From NCBI GenBank assembly GCA_028571685.1, contig CM053158.1, positions 56,078,001 through 56,142,000 on the forward strand: a DNA stretch of 64,000 nucleotides, in the 5' to 3' direction. The notes below the pieces were generated by a model. That model was not told the DNA's origin and made no database searches. It saw only the letters and a list, made by a program, of their open reading frames with translations. The DNA is from Heterohyrax brucei (taxonomy: Eukaryota; Chordata; Mammalia; Hyracoidea; Procaviidae). How positions within the stretch are numbered: position 1 is the stretch's first letter; every line of letters starts with the position of its first letter. The translations under genes were made by a program, and so were the position numbers. Positions 43,811-55,784 of the stretch are shown one piece after another.

Positions 43811-44012
43811 TCCATTGTCATTGACTTGATTCTGACTCACAACAACTCTATAGGACAGAGTAGAACTGCCCTACTGGATCCCCAAGGCTGTAAATTTTAT
43901 GGAAATATGCTACCATTTTTTTTTTTTATCCCTTGGATCCACTGGGGTATTCGAACCATTGAATTTTCAATTAGCAGCCAAGTAGTTAACCACTGCACCA
44001 CTGCGGCTCCCC
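43811..44012 (-). mobile_element. AfroSINE, long type, nested in L1M
   Basis: Keeps 'aaggctgtaaattttatgga', the inverted long-type middle, with a T-run replacing part of 'ctttctcc'. Head 'ccactgcggctccc'. Confidence 0.9.
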
Positions 44013-44470
44013 CAAATCCCATTCCTAGGTATTCATGCCACAAGGATACAAAACTCATAGAAAAAAGTTCATGGTAGCATTACTTATAATAGTCTCAAAC
44101 TGAAAACCAACAACATAGATGATTTCTTGAAATTGTGTGCATTTACAGCATGTAATGGTGCACTGTAATGTCACCCAACATATTCAGTTTTATAAACACA
44201 GTGTTGAATAAAAGAAGCCACAGTGTGTTCATTCACCATATAAAGTTCAAAAATAAAGAAAATTCATGTGTAGGATGAAACATTTGGATAACACCTCTGG
44301 GCAGGAGTGTGGTGATAAAAAGGGGTATGAAAAACAAGTCACTAATGATATTTTATTTCTTGACCCGTTTGTCTTCCTTTGGTGATAATTCATTAATATA
44401 TACATTTATAATTTGTGAGTGTTACGTTTTCTTGTGTGTGTTATGCTAACAAATAAATTATTAAGAGATA

Positions 44471-45369
44471 CTTTAAGAGACTACTTTCAAACAGAAAATT
44501 ATGTCAAACTGCTCAAGTTTTATTTCTATCTACATCAAATAAGACTAGGCAAAAGGAATTAGGCTGGGGCTCAGACAGGGTTTTATCATTGCAAAGATAC
44601 ACCTAATTTCTAAGAAAGTTTGGTTCAAAATAGAGAAAATGCACACTTAAAGACAGGATGTAAATCCAGGAATAATAAGATGGCCTGACTCATTTTCTTC
44701 ACAAGTTTCACACTTTTTCAAGAATCTGCTAATTACTCACAGAGAAAAGGAGGACAGAAGATTTTCAGGAGTGTATTTTGTGGGCAAAGTGCTTGATGCT
44801 TTTTGAAGACGCCGACTTCTAGCAAGGTGAGAAATTAACACAAAGTTTGAGCTTCTTTAGCACCCTAAAGCAGTTCAATGTACTCTGAGTTCTTAGTAAA
44901 GGGTCTGGCCTATGCTGGCATTCAACTAGTATTTGATGAATTAAATGCATGAACGCATGCACGGAGGGAGGGAGGGAGAAAGGAAGAAAATAAATACCAG
45001 CAGCCTAGTCACATTAGGTGCCTGGATAAAGAGGAAAGATACGTAGAGTTACACACCAATGAATCCACGATGATCACCAGGTACGGGTGGAGATGGGACA
45101 AGAATTAGCCTCAGCACCGAAAAGTCTGATTCAGAATCCAAAATTTAAAACAAAAAAAAAGCTGAATTGCTTTAGTTAACTGAGTGGTAGGAGCCTAGAG
45201 CCCTGCTTCTTGAGTAACTGATGCCTCTAGAGACTTCCTAGGAGCATACCTTAAATATTGAAAGAGCAACCTATTGACAATTCAGAATCATGTTTTCTTT
45301 CAGTTATGAAATAGAATTAAATGAGTTGAATCTATGGCTTTCAAACTTGGAAATCCATGTGTTGCTATC
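44471..45369. other. Unassigned sequence with (GGGA)n
   Basis: No gene or named repeat. A purine-rich (GGGA)n tract lies at 44963-44978. Confidence 0.5.
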
Positions 45370-45563
45370 ATTGTTATTTCATGCCATCAAGTGGACTCAG
45401 GAAACTACCATGTGACAGGGTAGAACTACCCCATAGAGGTTTCTATGCTGTAATCTCTAATGGAGTAGGTCACTAAGTCTTTTTCTCTTGGAGCCACTGG
45501 GTGGGTTTGGACAGCTAGCTTCTGAATTAGCAGCCGAGTGCTTAACCTTTGTACCGCCAAGGA
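45370..45563 (-). mobile_element. AfroSINE, long type
   Basis: 'catgccatcaagtggactca', 'tttctatgctgtaatctcta' and 'ttagcagccgagtgcttaac' give a full minus-strand long copy. Confidence 0.88.
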
Positions 45564-45580
45564 TTGTTATGTATGTGTTA

Positions 45581-45736
45581 AACCAAAACACCAAACCCAA
45601 TGCTGTCAGTTTACTTTTAACTCATAGTGACCCCATAGGAAAGATTAGAACTGCCCTACAGGGTTTCCAAGGAATGACTGGTAGATTCAAACTGCTAGCC
45701 TTTTGGTTAGAAGCCCAGCTCTTAACCAGGGTTCCA
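45581..45736 (-). mobile_element. AfroSINE, short type
   Basis: Second minus-strand copy 18 bp on. 'aaaccaaaacaccaaaccca' tail and 'ttaaccagggttcc' head. Confidence 0.92.
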
Positions 45737-45819
45737 TGTGTTAGAAGCGACTAAAAGGCACAGTATAAATACAACCAAGTTGTCCAGTTATTAACGCATA
45801 CTTAAACTACTCTTGACAT

Positions 45820-46010
45820 CACTTGGTGATACCAGTAGTTAACACACTTGGCTGCTAATGGAAATACTGTAGGTTCAAGAACCACCAGACATGCCTTGTA
45901 AGAAAGGTCTAGCGATCTATTTCTGAAAAAAAATCAGTAACTGAAACCTCTGTGGAACTCAGTTTTACTCTGGCACAGTTAGGACTGCAATGGGTAGCAG
46001 CAGATTCAAC
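45820..46010 (+). mobile_element. AfroSINE, type B
   Basis: 'tctagcgatctatttctgaa' and 'atcagtaactgaaacctctg' mark type B. The tail is poor. A further SINE tail scrap lies at 46052-46090 ('ctatagggttgctatgattt'). Confidence 0.85.
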
Positions 46011-46090
46011 CTCAAATTTTTATTTTTATATCTATTATACGGGTGACTATGAGCTATAGGGTTGCTATGATTTGGAATCAATTTGGGTAT

Positions 46091-47144
46091 GCTAAATACG
46101 AGACGTGTAACCGTTAAAGAGAAAAAGAAAGCCTAGTCCCTGCTCTCACATCTTTGAAAAACATAGATCCTACTGAATGGTCTATCATTATTATAAAAAT
46201 TTAACATAGCAACTGTGTTGCTCTGCAGAGCACAAAATCACACTTGAACGTTTAAAACAGAGCATGAAAACTAAAGCCATTTCCAACTTTCTGCTTTGGC
46301 TTTAGCCCTTTCTAGCTGCTTCTAGAAGAATCAGGGATGCACACTGTGGGGTATTCAGAAATTCTCCAACGGTTTCCAGTCGTCCTGGGAACAAAATTCA
46401 GAACCTTTATGGTTTACAATAATTATTTCCAAAGAGAGGTAGATGTGCTACAGGAGACCCTTAAGGTGAAATCAGATTGTTAGTACACAAAAGGGATGGT
46501 ATCTAGCTAACATGAACTGCAGACAGAAAGTTGTACATTTTCAGTTTTCTTTCCAAGGAGAAAATCTCACACTGGTGCTAGCATAGCTTTACCTTCTCAC
46601 AAATCTTCTTGCTAACCTGCCTTTTTTTACAAAGAATGGGCCTGACACTCAATGCCTTCTGATGGCAAGAGTTAGAATACGTCAACTTCAAATTATTTCT
46701 GTTTAATCCTTGTTTAAGGGATTTATGCCTGATTAAGCTAGTGTCACATTTGCAGTAGTGATAGGAAGATTTCTTATAGAATAAATTTATTTATTTTAAA
46801 GGAATAGATTTAAAGTAACATATTAGGGAAGTAACAGTGCAAGTGACACTCAGGAGGGACAAAAGTATGAAAACAATATAAAATACCATAGACTGGAATT
46901 CGTATCCGCATAATGTTCAGGAGACGGCATTCATAACAAGTAAAACGATCATTCATAGGCCATGCTTTGAGAAATACAGGGCTATGTATACAACATACAC
47001 AGGCATATGATATCCTCTGGTTTCCAGCCTTTCTGCATCCTTCTATGCTACATGTTCCTCTTTATTTTTCCAAGGCATTAAGGCTTTCTTTTGAAGTCTA
47101 CCCAGCTTAATTGACTCTGGCTCCAAAAAATGTGATTTTCTCTA
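46091..47144. other. Unassigned; possible L2 trace at 46340-46430
   Basis: 'ggtttccagtcgtcctggga' and 'acaaaattcagaacctttat' weakly resemble the L2 region upstream of the fragment at 47145. No gene. Confidence 0.45.
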
Positions 47145-47400
47145 TTTGAAATGTCATTCTTCCTCTTTCCGTCCTTATCCTTCTCTTGGCTGGCTCCTAT
47201 TTTTCTTTCAAGAGTCCCTTCCAATGTCACTTCTTCAGAGATGCCTTGTTATCCCTCGCACAGGAGAGTTCCTCTGGCTACACCCCTCTACTTTGGTTGT
47301 TTGTTCAGATGTCTGTCTTCCCTACCAGCCTCGGTGCTTTATGGGAAAAGGAACCTTGAGACAGCTGTATGAGCAGAGCCCCTGTTATACAGCAGGGTTA
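47145..47400 (+). mobile_element. L2 LINE 3' fragment
   Basis: 'gaaatgtcattcttcctctt', 'cacttcttcagagatgcctt' and 'tctgtcttccctaccagcct' follow the L2 3' order ('ctggaatgc', 'tcctccaggaagccttccct', 'gtctgtctcccc'). Overlapping frames of 73 and 103 codons are incidental to the L2. Confidence 0.75.
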
Positions 47401-47674
47401 AATGTTTATGGATCCAAATTGAATGCAGGGAAAAACAGCACTTCAAATGAAAAGTAGACGGCATACCAATGGTTTTCCAAGTTCAGGATGTAGAGTGATT
47501 TCCTAGTGTATTTGTGAACAACATACTTTCCCAGGTCTAAGGCTTTGATAATCAGTATCATCATATTTGGATTAGGTTCAGGAGTCAACTGTTAACAAGC
47601 CAATGTTGGTCTGTAGACCATGCATGGAGAAATAGGAAACCTACCAGTTTCTCTAGGTTGGCATGTAGACCATG

Positions 47675-47722
47675 CCATGAGTTGTAATGGTCTTGACAGC
47701 ACTGGGTTTGGTTTTGTTTTAT
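47675..47722 (+). mobile_element. AfroSINE 3' tail fragment
   Basis: 'gccatgagttgtaatggtct' and 'tgacagcactgggtttggtt' are only the terminal 48 bp. Confidence 0.7.
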
Positions 47723-47731
47723 ATATACAGC

Positions 47732-47905
47732 AGAAGCCTCTGGGTGGTTCAAAGGGTTAAAGTGCTTTGCTGCTAACTGAAAGTATGGAGGTTTGAATAC
47801 CCACAGAGGAGCCTGGAACAAAAAGCCTGGTGATCTACTTCCGGAAAATCAGTCATAGAACACTCTACAGAGCATGGCACTGCCACATATTGGAGCTGGT
47901 ATGGA
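47732..47905 (+). mobile_element. AfroSINE, type B
   Basis: 'gcctctgggtggttcaaagg', 'gcctggtgatctacttccgg' and 'aatcagtcatagaacactct' mark type B. 3' end truncated. Confidence 0.88.
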
Positions 47906-49805
47906 TACTGGCAAATGTCCAACAGTCAACATGTTATAGGCTTGCTATCTTTCTTTTTCTAGAGCAGTTCCACATGAGTGAGTAGTCCATTTTTGCTCAT
48001 TTACACAAACTTAATATTTATTCCACATCTGCTTTGCTAACAAATGACAGCTTCCATGTTTCTGCTATATTTTGGAACTAATCAATAAGTCTGTCTTGGT
48101 TATAAAAGGAAAGATGTCCTAATATGTACTTAGTGTTTTGATTATTTTCTCAAGAAACAGGAAAATTAGGTTTTATTCTTATAAAGAACAAAGTCAAGTT
48201 TCATTTTTATTCTCTTACACACACACACACACACACACAGACCTTATATTAAATGTAGAAATATATGTTGGTATGTCTTCCAATCAGAGTTTCCACAATA
48301 CAGGCTAATCATTTCTGGATCCTCCAGCCCATCAAACTTAAGATTTGCCTTTGTGTGAGACTTAGGACCATATGGGATATGCTATTGTGTGGCTTGTGGA
48401 GGTGATCTGTTTTGTCATCATAGCCTCTGTCTGCCAACCATCTGAGTTCCTTTAACTGTTAGTGTCAACCCAGCCACTTGATGCTGAATCACAGAAATTC
48501 AGAGAAAGTTTAGAGAGAACACAGTGTACAGGGCACTTTTTTGCTGTCTAATACTTCTCTGAGGCATAAGAATATAAACGTCCTGTTGACATCCTGGAGG
48601 AAAGAAGCTTAATGTTAGTATTTACATAAGATGTTTGAGCTTATTGTTCAGGGTTACAGATTAGGAGCAATTACATTAAATTGTGATGAAGGGTAATATC
48701 TTTTTTAGTATATTTACTTTGCATTATGGAAGCCCAAGGTTAAATCATTATCCCTCACTGTAGTTATCTCTGACGCACATGGCATTATACTGCATATTTG
48801 TGCATTCATTTTCCCTGAGATGTACACTACCGTCACTATTGTTTTGTATGCATAGATTCTCATTCTTGGAGTAGGATGAGAATTACAGAACCAATTCCAA
48901 TCTAAATAGAATGTGTTTAGTAAGAACTATGGTATCTTAATCCCTTTATTACCAAAGCGGGTTAGAAATCACCACACAGGAAATGAAAGAATGGATGACC
49001 CCTAAATTCAAAATGATGCATAACCAAAAACTAGGCTTCAAGCCATAGAAGGATCAAATGACCTCACCTCTGGTGGTTGAGGGCTGCTAATAAATAAAAA
49101 TAACGGCTAAACAGGATCCTATTGAGTCCTCTAAATCATAATAGTTCAGATCAAATAGTCTTCATCATACTAAAAATACAGTATGTTCTCAAAATGGAAA
49201 CTTGACCAAACTATTAATACGCATGTCACTTTATATCCCACTAGAGACAATATGCCTGAAACATAATAAGTTGTTAGAGTGTTCCACTGCATAGTAATGC
49301 TTGACATCTAATTCACTATTTCCTGGTGTTGTGTCATTGTTGCCCAAACCTAGGGCATAATGAGAAGCTTGAGATCTTCTATTATCACTTAATGAAGTCC
49401 AGTTAAGAATCACCAACTTTTGATCTACTTCACGTACTGGATGGACAAGAAGTGGTGTGAGAACACTTTAAAAGGTGAACTAGGGCAAGAGTTGTAGGCA
49501 ATGGTATACACCCTGAAGCAAGGGTGTACAGGTGAGGTAGCAATTAATGAAAACTTCTACACACCTGATCAGGTCAAATATATTGAGCTGTGTGAAGATT
49601 TTATGATGGAGTAATTACCAGGGAGGGAAGATGAACCAACCGATAATAGAGAAACATGATTTTCATGATTTATTGCTTCAACATTTTATGTATGAATCTC
49701 CTGAAGCTAGTCAGAAATCACCTTTCTTATTTTCAATTAAATCCAACACGTATTTATCACCACCAGATACACACAATTTAAGCAACATCCATAAAATGTG
49801 ACATT
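47906..49805. other. Unassigned low-copy sequence
   Basis: About 1.9 kb with no AfroSINE, gene or named repeat apart from the CA repeat at 48219-48239. Confidence 0.5.
48219..48239. repeat. (CA)n microsatellite
   Basis: About ten uninterrupted CA units. Confidence 0.92.
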
Positions 49806-49999
49806 AACCAAACCCAAACCCACTGCAGCTTAGTTGAGTTTGACTCACAGTAACCCGACAGGCCACACTAGGGTTTCCTAGGCTGGTATCTACAGGAACA
49901 GACTGCCACATCTTTCTCCTGCAGGGAGTTGGGAGGTTCAATCCTCAGACCTTTATGTTAGCAGCCAGGTACTTAATCACTGTACCACCAGGGCTCCTT
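49806..49999 (-). mobile_element. AfroSINE, long type
   Basis: 'ccaaacccaaacccactgca', 'acagactgccacatctttct' and 'gtaccaccagggctcc' give a complete long minus-strand copy, just left of a mariner MITE. Confidence 0.93.
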
Positions 50000-50014
50000 A
50001 AACATTACATTGGC

Positions 50015-50594
50015 TAGGAAGTCTGACAATAAAGTTTGTGAATTCATCCTAGAAAAAGTGCTACATATCTTATTGCTGAATGTCACTGTGGTCACCTTTG
50101 AAGTACTCTCCTTGAGAAGCTATGCACTGATGCCAGCACCTAGTCCACCCGTCAAAGCAATTTTGGAGCTTTTTCTGGAATGATCATCAGAGCTGTCACC
50201 ATATTACCTTTGATGTCCCAAAAGTCTTCTTTTCAATATTTCCTTTATCTTCAGGTAAAGAAAAAAGCCATTTGCAGGCCAGGTAAGGTGAGTAGGGAGG
50301 GTGTTACAACGTAGCTCTTTGTTTACTGGCTAAATACTCCCGCACAGACAACTATACAATTAAGTTTGTGAACTTGCACTGTGCCACTGTACACATGGCC
50401 ATTCCAGAAAGAGTTCTAAAATTGCTTTGAAGGTTGGACTAGGCACTGGCACTGGTGCATAGCTTCCCAAGGGGAGCACTCGAAGGGGACTGCAGCAATG
50501 AAGTATGCAGCAATGTATATTCAAATATATTCAGCAATGAAGTATGCAGCACTTACAACAACTACATTCACAGACTTAATTGCCAGACCTTGTA
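50015..50594 (-). mobile_element. Foldback mariner MITE, copy 2
   Basis: TA-flanked: TA then 'ggaagtctgacaataaag' on the left, and 'cttaattgccagaccttg' then TA on the right. The left arm carries minus-sense transposase C-terminal text ('gaaaaaagccatttgcaggc', 'ttttcaatatttcctttatc'). The right arm is an inverted copy of the terminal segment ('agttctaaaattgctttgaa', 'agcttcccaaggggagcact'). A local duplication of about 35 bp sits near the right end (50500-50551). Confidence 0.87.
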
Positions 50595-50963
50595 TGACTA
50601 AATAAGAAGCTGAAAAGGCCAACATCACCGATGCATGTTTACAGTACATAAAACAATTACACATTTTCCAGTAAGTTTCTAAGGATGAAGAATTTATACA
50701 AATAAATAGTTTGGGAGCTGTAAGACATTACAGAAAAGCTTTCATTTAAAATATGTATGTGAATAACACCAAGCACTTTAAAGGGATGCTGGATGTTGTT
50801 TGAGTTAACCTAAAAAATTCAATATATTGAGACATTAAGTTGTAACAAACACACAAGTGGAAGCAAGAGTCTGGCACTAATAATACCTAATTCCCATTTC
50901 TGATGTTTGAATATATTAACCTGTCCAAGTCGTTTTGAAGAAAACACTACTGCATTGTGTGTG
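50595..50963. other. Unassigned sequence
   Basis: No gene or named repeat. Confidence 0.5.
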
Positions 50964-51175
50964 CAGGTCCTCAGGTGGCACAAATGATTTGTGCTCAACT
51001 GCCAACCTGAAGGTTGGTGGTTTCAACCCACTCAGTGGTGGTGCCGAAAAAGGCCTGGTAATCTGCTTCCATAAATACTACAGCCAAGAAAACCCTATGA
51101 GTGCTTTTACTCTGTAACACATGTGACTGCTATTAGCCAGAAGTGACTCATAGGTAACAGGTTGTGTTTTGGCTT
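50964..51175 (+). mobile_element. AfroSINE, type B
   Basis: 'ggtcctcaggtggcacaaat', 'ctggtaatctgcttccataa' and 'ctacagccaagaaaacccta' show the type-B variant with 'attacagccaagaaaaccc'. Tail 'taacaggttgtgttttggct'. Confidence 0.9.
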
Positions 51176-51184
51176 TTTAAAAAT

Positions 51185-51605
51185 TTGTTATGAATTGAAT
51201 TATATGCCCCCAAAAGACATGTTGTAAATCCTAACCTCTATACCTGTAGTTATAATCCCATTTGGGAACAGATTTCCTTTGTTAAAGAGACCATATCAGT
51301 CAGTGTAAGATGTGTTTTAAGCCAATCATCTTTGAGATACAAAATGAGTCAATTAGACACAGAGGAGGAGAAGCAGAGACGGAGGAAGATGGATGTCCTG
51401 CCACAGGGAGATCACCAAGGAGACAAGGGACACAAGGTGAAAAGAGACAAGAACCTACTCCCAGAATGGAAGGAGACAGAGAGCCTTCCTCTAGAGCTGG
51501 CACCTTGTAATTGCGGATTCTAGCCACCTGAACTGCAACAAAATAATGTCTGCTAAAGCTTGTGGTGTTTCTGTTGTGGTAGTACTACTATGTAACTAAG
51601 ACAGT
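51185..51605 (+). mobile_element. Afrotherian-type solo LTR, MaLR/ERVL-like
   Basis: 'tgttatgaattgaattatat', 'tgttgtaaatcctaacctct', 'cctgtagttataatcccatt', 'aagccaatcatctttgagat' and near the end 'gtaactaagaca' match an LTR I recall as common in elephant DNA. Length about 420 bp. No internal region. Looks like a whole solo LTR, moderately diverged. The frames at 51300-51527 are incidental. Confidence 0.78.
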
Positions 51606-51609
51606 ATTA

Positions 51610-52712
51610 TATGTAGCATTTAAAACTTAAATATTATAACCTAAGAAGCTAAAGACATCATGCATAGCACTCTGTATCCTATTTGTTTGTATCTCCTCAC
51701 TAAGCACAGTAACTGGTACAATACAGGTACTTTCACAAAGCTTGCTGAACAAAGAAAATAAACAGTACACTATTGAAACTGAAAAAGTGATGTTGAGTAG
51801 TCACTAAGGGTTACACAGCTTCTCAATAAAGAACCACATCCAGCTCTTCAAGGATCCCGTGTCAGCCCTGTTCTGCTGCTTCCTAGATGACTGCCACCTG
51901 TTGCTACAGATGAAGGGCCTACTGTCTCTACTTTTCTTCTAAGAGAAGACCCAACACAAATGGGTCCCCAGTGTCTCCATGAGTCCCAGCCATCTCCTTG
52001 AGGAGTCTGCTATTCCAGGAATTATCTTGGTCATAGTTTACAACCTTTCTGTAGGTGAGACATACTTTGTTAACTGAGATATTTCCGGAGTAGTGCATTT
52101 GAAGGCACTTAAGAAAAAAAAGAACTCAAGTAATACTAAAAAAGCACTAATTCTTTTAAAAAACAACATTTCTTTGTAACAGCCTTTCATCACAGTTAAC
52201 ATTTCATTGCTTGTTGTGGGTCAGGGAAAGACCTCCGAGTCTCTCTCCCATGAGGTGGCTAGTTAGCAGCCATGAGGTTACTGTTGTTCCACTTTGACTC
52301 CTTAACATGTCATTTGTCGCCCTTTATCCATGTCACTGATGGTTGCTGAGCACATCCAGCGTCAGTGATCAGTTCAGCATGACAGCCCCGTGAATAACAA
52401 AAGTGTGCTGTCTTGACTCACATGATATCAAAGAAAGTTTCATGTGTACTCTGTACTCTTGCCAATGCACCGTCTTTCTCTAGAGTGATGTACAGTGAAA
52501 CTTACAAGTGCCAGAACTTGACAGGACTGCTTTGTTTTTCCCGGTCTGGCAAGTTCTCCACCTTTGACAATGTATAGCCTTACCACTATCTATCAGTCTT
52601 TTTAGAGGAAAATACTTGTGTTTTCTTTCTCTAACAGGTTTCCACCTTGTACAGGGTCAGACTTTCATGGATTTTACTAAATGTTATTGTTTGACTGCTC
52701 TACAGTAAGAAA
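51610..52712. other. Unassigned low-copy sequence
   Basis: About 1.1 kb without a gene or named repeat. Confidence 0.5.
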
Positions 52713-52928
52713 CTAAGTCTCTGAGTGGTACAAATGGTTTATACTCAACTACTAACCTAAATGTTTATAGTTCAAATCCATGCAGTGGTGCTGTGGAAGA
52801 AAGCCTGAAGATCTGCCTCTGGAACAATGACAGACAAGAAAACTCTCTGCAGCTCAGTTTAGCTCTGTAACACATGGCTTTGCCATTAGTGAGAACTGAC
52901 TCGGTGGCAACAGGTACAGTTTTGGTTG
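52713..52928 (+). mobile_element. AfroSINE, type B
   Basis: 'gtctctgagtggtacaaatg', 'ctgaagatctgcctctggaa' and 'gacagacaagaaaactctct'. Tail 'ctcggtggcaacaggtacag'. Confidence 0.9.
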
Positions 52929-52934
52929 TTTTGT

Positions 52935-53425
52935 CCTGAAACATTTAGCAACTTAAAACCACACACATTATTGCACGTGAAGAATCCTATATGAGTTCCC
53001 TGAGTTCTCTGCTTCAGAGGTCTCTCACAAAGCCAGTCAAGGCATTGCCCCGGGCTTCATTATCATCCACAAACTAAACGAGGAAAAGCTGTGTGTCCAC
53101 ACTCACTTGTGTGGCTCTTGCAGGATTCGATACCTCGCAGGTTGTTGGACTGAGAGCCTCAGTCCCTCTCTATCTGTTGACCAGATGCTGTGCTCGTGTG
53201 GCAGTTTGAAGTTGAGTAGGCAGGACAGAGGATACCGGGAAGACGAAGTGCTAGCCTTTGAGAATCTAACTCTGATATGGGATGTCATCACTTTTGGAGC
53301 ATTGTGGTTTTTCTTAAGAAGAAAAATTACTGGGCCCAGCACACACACAAAGGGAGAGGATTATATAAGCACATGACCAGCAGGAGGTAGGAGACAACTG
53401 GAACCATTCTAGAGGGCTGCTTAGC
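52935..53425 (-). mobile_element. MLT1-like LTR, antisense
   Basis: 'gcaacttaaaaccacacaca', 'ttctctgcttcagaggtctc', 'ttgcaggattcgatacctcg', 'gttggactgagagcctcagt', 'gggatgtcatcacttttgga' and 'attactgggcccagcacaca', ending 'ccattctagagggctgctta', follow an antisense MaLR-type LTR. Solo, old. The frames at 53103-53376 lie inside it. Confidence 0.72.
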
Positions 53426-54330
53426 CAAAAGGCTGCAGGGACTAGGCAAGTAACGCAAATGACTGAAGCATGTCAGATGCTAACACAAATAAGAGTGACA
53501 GGGATCGTGGCAAACTAGAGGGCATGTGTATCCTCTGGTGGGGGCAGCTACGACTCAGCTCCTGTTGATTTCTGCCCAAGAGGAATGGAAGCTAGTTTCT
53601 GTCAACCTACTGAATTTCCAAGATAGACTGACAATTTGAATTTTTGTGTTAAGTCATCCAAAGTGAATAATGTTTGGACAATCTGATCAAGCCAAATAAG
53701 ACATGCCTACAAGCATGGCTGTGTCCTTTTTAGTGCCCTTTGGTTTCCTATTTGCTACAAATCACACTAGCTTGCCATTTCAGCTTGCATTATGCCCAGT
53801 TCCAGTCAAGTCTGACACAGTTGATCTGTTACACACATCCTCAGTTATAGGCAGGTGCACATCATATGCAAGTGTGAAAATTTGGTACACACTGGCTGAC
53901 TTAGTGTTTAACTATGCAGTGGTTCATTTGCGATCACACTTACGTACAAATGAATAAACCAAGTCAAGTAGATGAAAGACAGGTGGGGAGGAACTCCTCC
54001 CAAATTTCAAGAGAATGCATTCAAGTGAAGTTGCTTTGTATGACATCAAATCTAGTGCAAGAGTAGTTTCCATTTCACAGATGCAAATCACTCAACTCAA
54101 TTATTTGATAACTAACAAATGGGAAATTCTGGCATTGTTGGGGGGAGGCATCAAGAGGTAGATTCGCTGATGTTACTTTGGAAACTTTACAGAGAAAACA
54201 TTTTCAGTATTCTCCAGGGCAAGTTGCAATAAGAAGTCCTTGAATAAAGCAATAGGTAAGTGCTTGTTATTACATCATTATTTAATAATTTAGCAATTCA
54301 CAGAGTGAAAAACAAAACAAAAACAAAACA
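53426..54330. other. Unassigned sequence
   Basis: No gene or named repeat. Confidence 0.5.
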
Positions 54331-54500
54331 AAACCCTCATTTCAATTCTTACAATTCAATCTCTCTAAAAATACAGACCATCATAGAGTGCAAAAAAATA
54401 AAAAGAAAGAAAAGAAACCCTCATTTCCATTTTTACAATTCACTCCCTAAAAAATATAGGCCAAAGTGAACTGAGTAAAAAGGAAAGACAAACAGAAAAA
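54331..54500. repeat. Tandem duplication, period 84 bp
   Basis: Unit 1 starts at 54331 and unit 2 at 54415, both with 'aaaccctcattt'. Each has 'tacaattca', a CTCTC/CTCCC step, 'aaaaatayag', a GTG/GAGT stretch and a purine-rich end. They differ at roughly one base in five. The duplication sits just after an (AAAAC)n run at 54309-54332. Confidence 0.8.
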
Positions 54501-55259
54501 ACAAGAACATGAAGCCAACAGAAAAATCCCAACGAGATTTCCACTTTCCCTCCCTGACCCTCAAGCACTCCACATGAAGCTCTGTATGTTAGTGACGCTG
54601 TGTTGTCTCAAGACTAAAAATTTTCATCACAGAGAGGAGAAAATCAGAGACATATGCTGATCTGGAACCTATCCTTGAATTTTAAATTTGAAAATACCAG
54701 AAGTGGTTTGTTTGTACAGGAAAGGTAGGAAGTTACACAGTTCTGCTGGAAGAGAGTAAGTTATGACTTAATGAAATTATGAAGGATGAGGCAAGTTTGC
54801 AAGCATCAGTAAGCGCAGTCTTTAGTGGTTCAGCTATAAAAAACTGCACTTCCTCACCAAATAAATGTCTTCTGATTAACCTAACTTCTCTTCCCCTCAG
54901 CTAACTTCTTGATATGCTGAAAACAATGGTGATTAACCCTTCAGAGTGCACTGGCAGAGTGCACCGGCTACAAAATAGCCCAGACATGGAAATGTAGGGC
55001 ATCTTCCTTCATGCGGGGAAGCTCGGGGAGATGTTCCTGCTCTTCAATCCACTGTGCGTAAGGCAGCTTGAAGTACTTTCTGGAACTGTAAATCTTACCA
55101 CATCACCTCTTTTCGGGCTTCTGGTTACGCGCTCTAAGTGGTATCTAAAGTCGTCAGTGCATAACAAAGTCCTATGCCGTCTCTGTCCAGCTGTCCACGG
55201 TAATCTCCTTCTTTCGCCTTACTTTCCCTAGAATCCTGCCACCTGGTGTTGTTGCACAT
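54501..55259. other. Unassigned sequence
   Basis: No gene or named repeat. Confidence 0.5.
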
Positions 55260-55570
55260 AGCAAGCTCTTGCCATCTCAAGACACATGTACCTGCTGATG
55301 CTTTTGCCTGGAATGCTTTCCCCCGACTGGTCTTCCAATTACTTCCTTGTTCTTTAGGTATCAGCTTTATAGATGCCTCCTCCTGGAAGCCATCTCTGAA
55401 CTGTCTCTTTCAAGTCATCCTCGCAACCCTGTCACCACTTCCATCTCAACCCCTTGCTTTTTTATCTTTCTAACACCTACTATAATTCCTGTTATTCATC
55501 TGATGACTTTTTATCTGCTCCTTCCAATAGAATATTAGAAAGGTACTAGATATCACAGATGAGATAATTG
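55260..55570 (+). mobile_element. L2 LINE 3' fragment
   Basis: 'ttttgcctggaatgctttcc', 'tcagctttatagatgcctcc', 'tcctggaagccatctctgaa' and 'ctaacacctactataattcc' follow the L2 3' order closely. Confidence 0.85.
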
Positions 55571-55784
55571 ATAGATGTTAGAAATTTTATTTTTATTGTA
55601 ATAAAAAAATAAAATTAAATAAAAAGGGGACTAGGCCTACGTTGTCCACCTCTGTGCACATCATGTAAGCAGACTATCAAGCACAGAAAAGGCAACTGAT
55701 TGATATGTAAGTATTGTCTGAATGACTGAGTAAATGACAGACTGAAAAACCCTTCTGGTCAGGTCGTTGTGCAATGTAACACAA

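Larger units (their letters stand above)
42720..44470 (+). mobile_element. Old L1M 3' part carrying three SINEs
   Basis: Sense ORF2-end text: 'aagtaagacaatagagcttc', 'actacattaaagttaagaac', 'gccaaatgctttataccaga', 'ggctgaaattaagaaagaat', 'caagtgttggcaagagtgaa', 'ggtagcattacttataatag', 'gtgcactgtaatgtcaccca' and 'ctctgggcaggagtgtggtg', then a 3' UTR. Three AfroSINEs in minus orientation split it. Confidence 0.88.

Noticed and set aside
51300-51527. Acidic, coiled-coil-like frames of 63-75 codons
   Set aside because: They fall inside a purine-rich solo LTR. The apparent charge comes from repeat composition.
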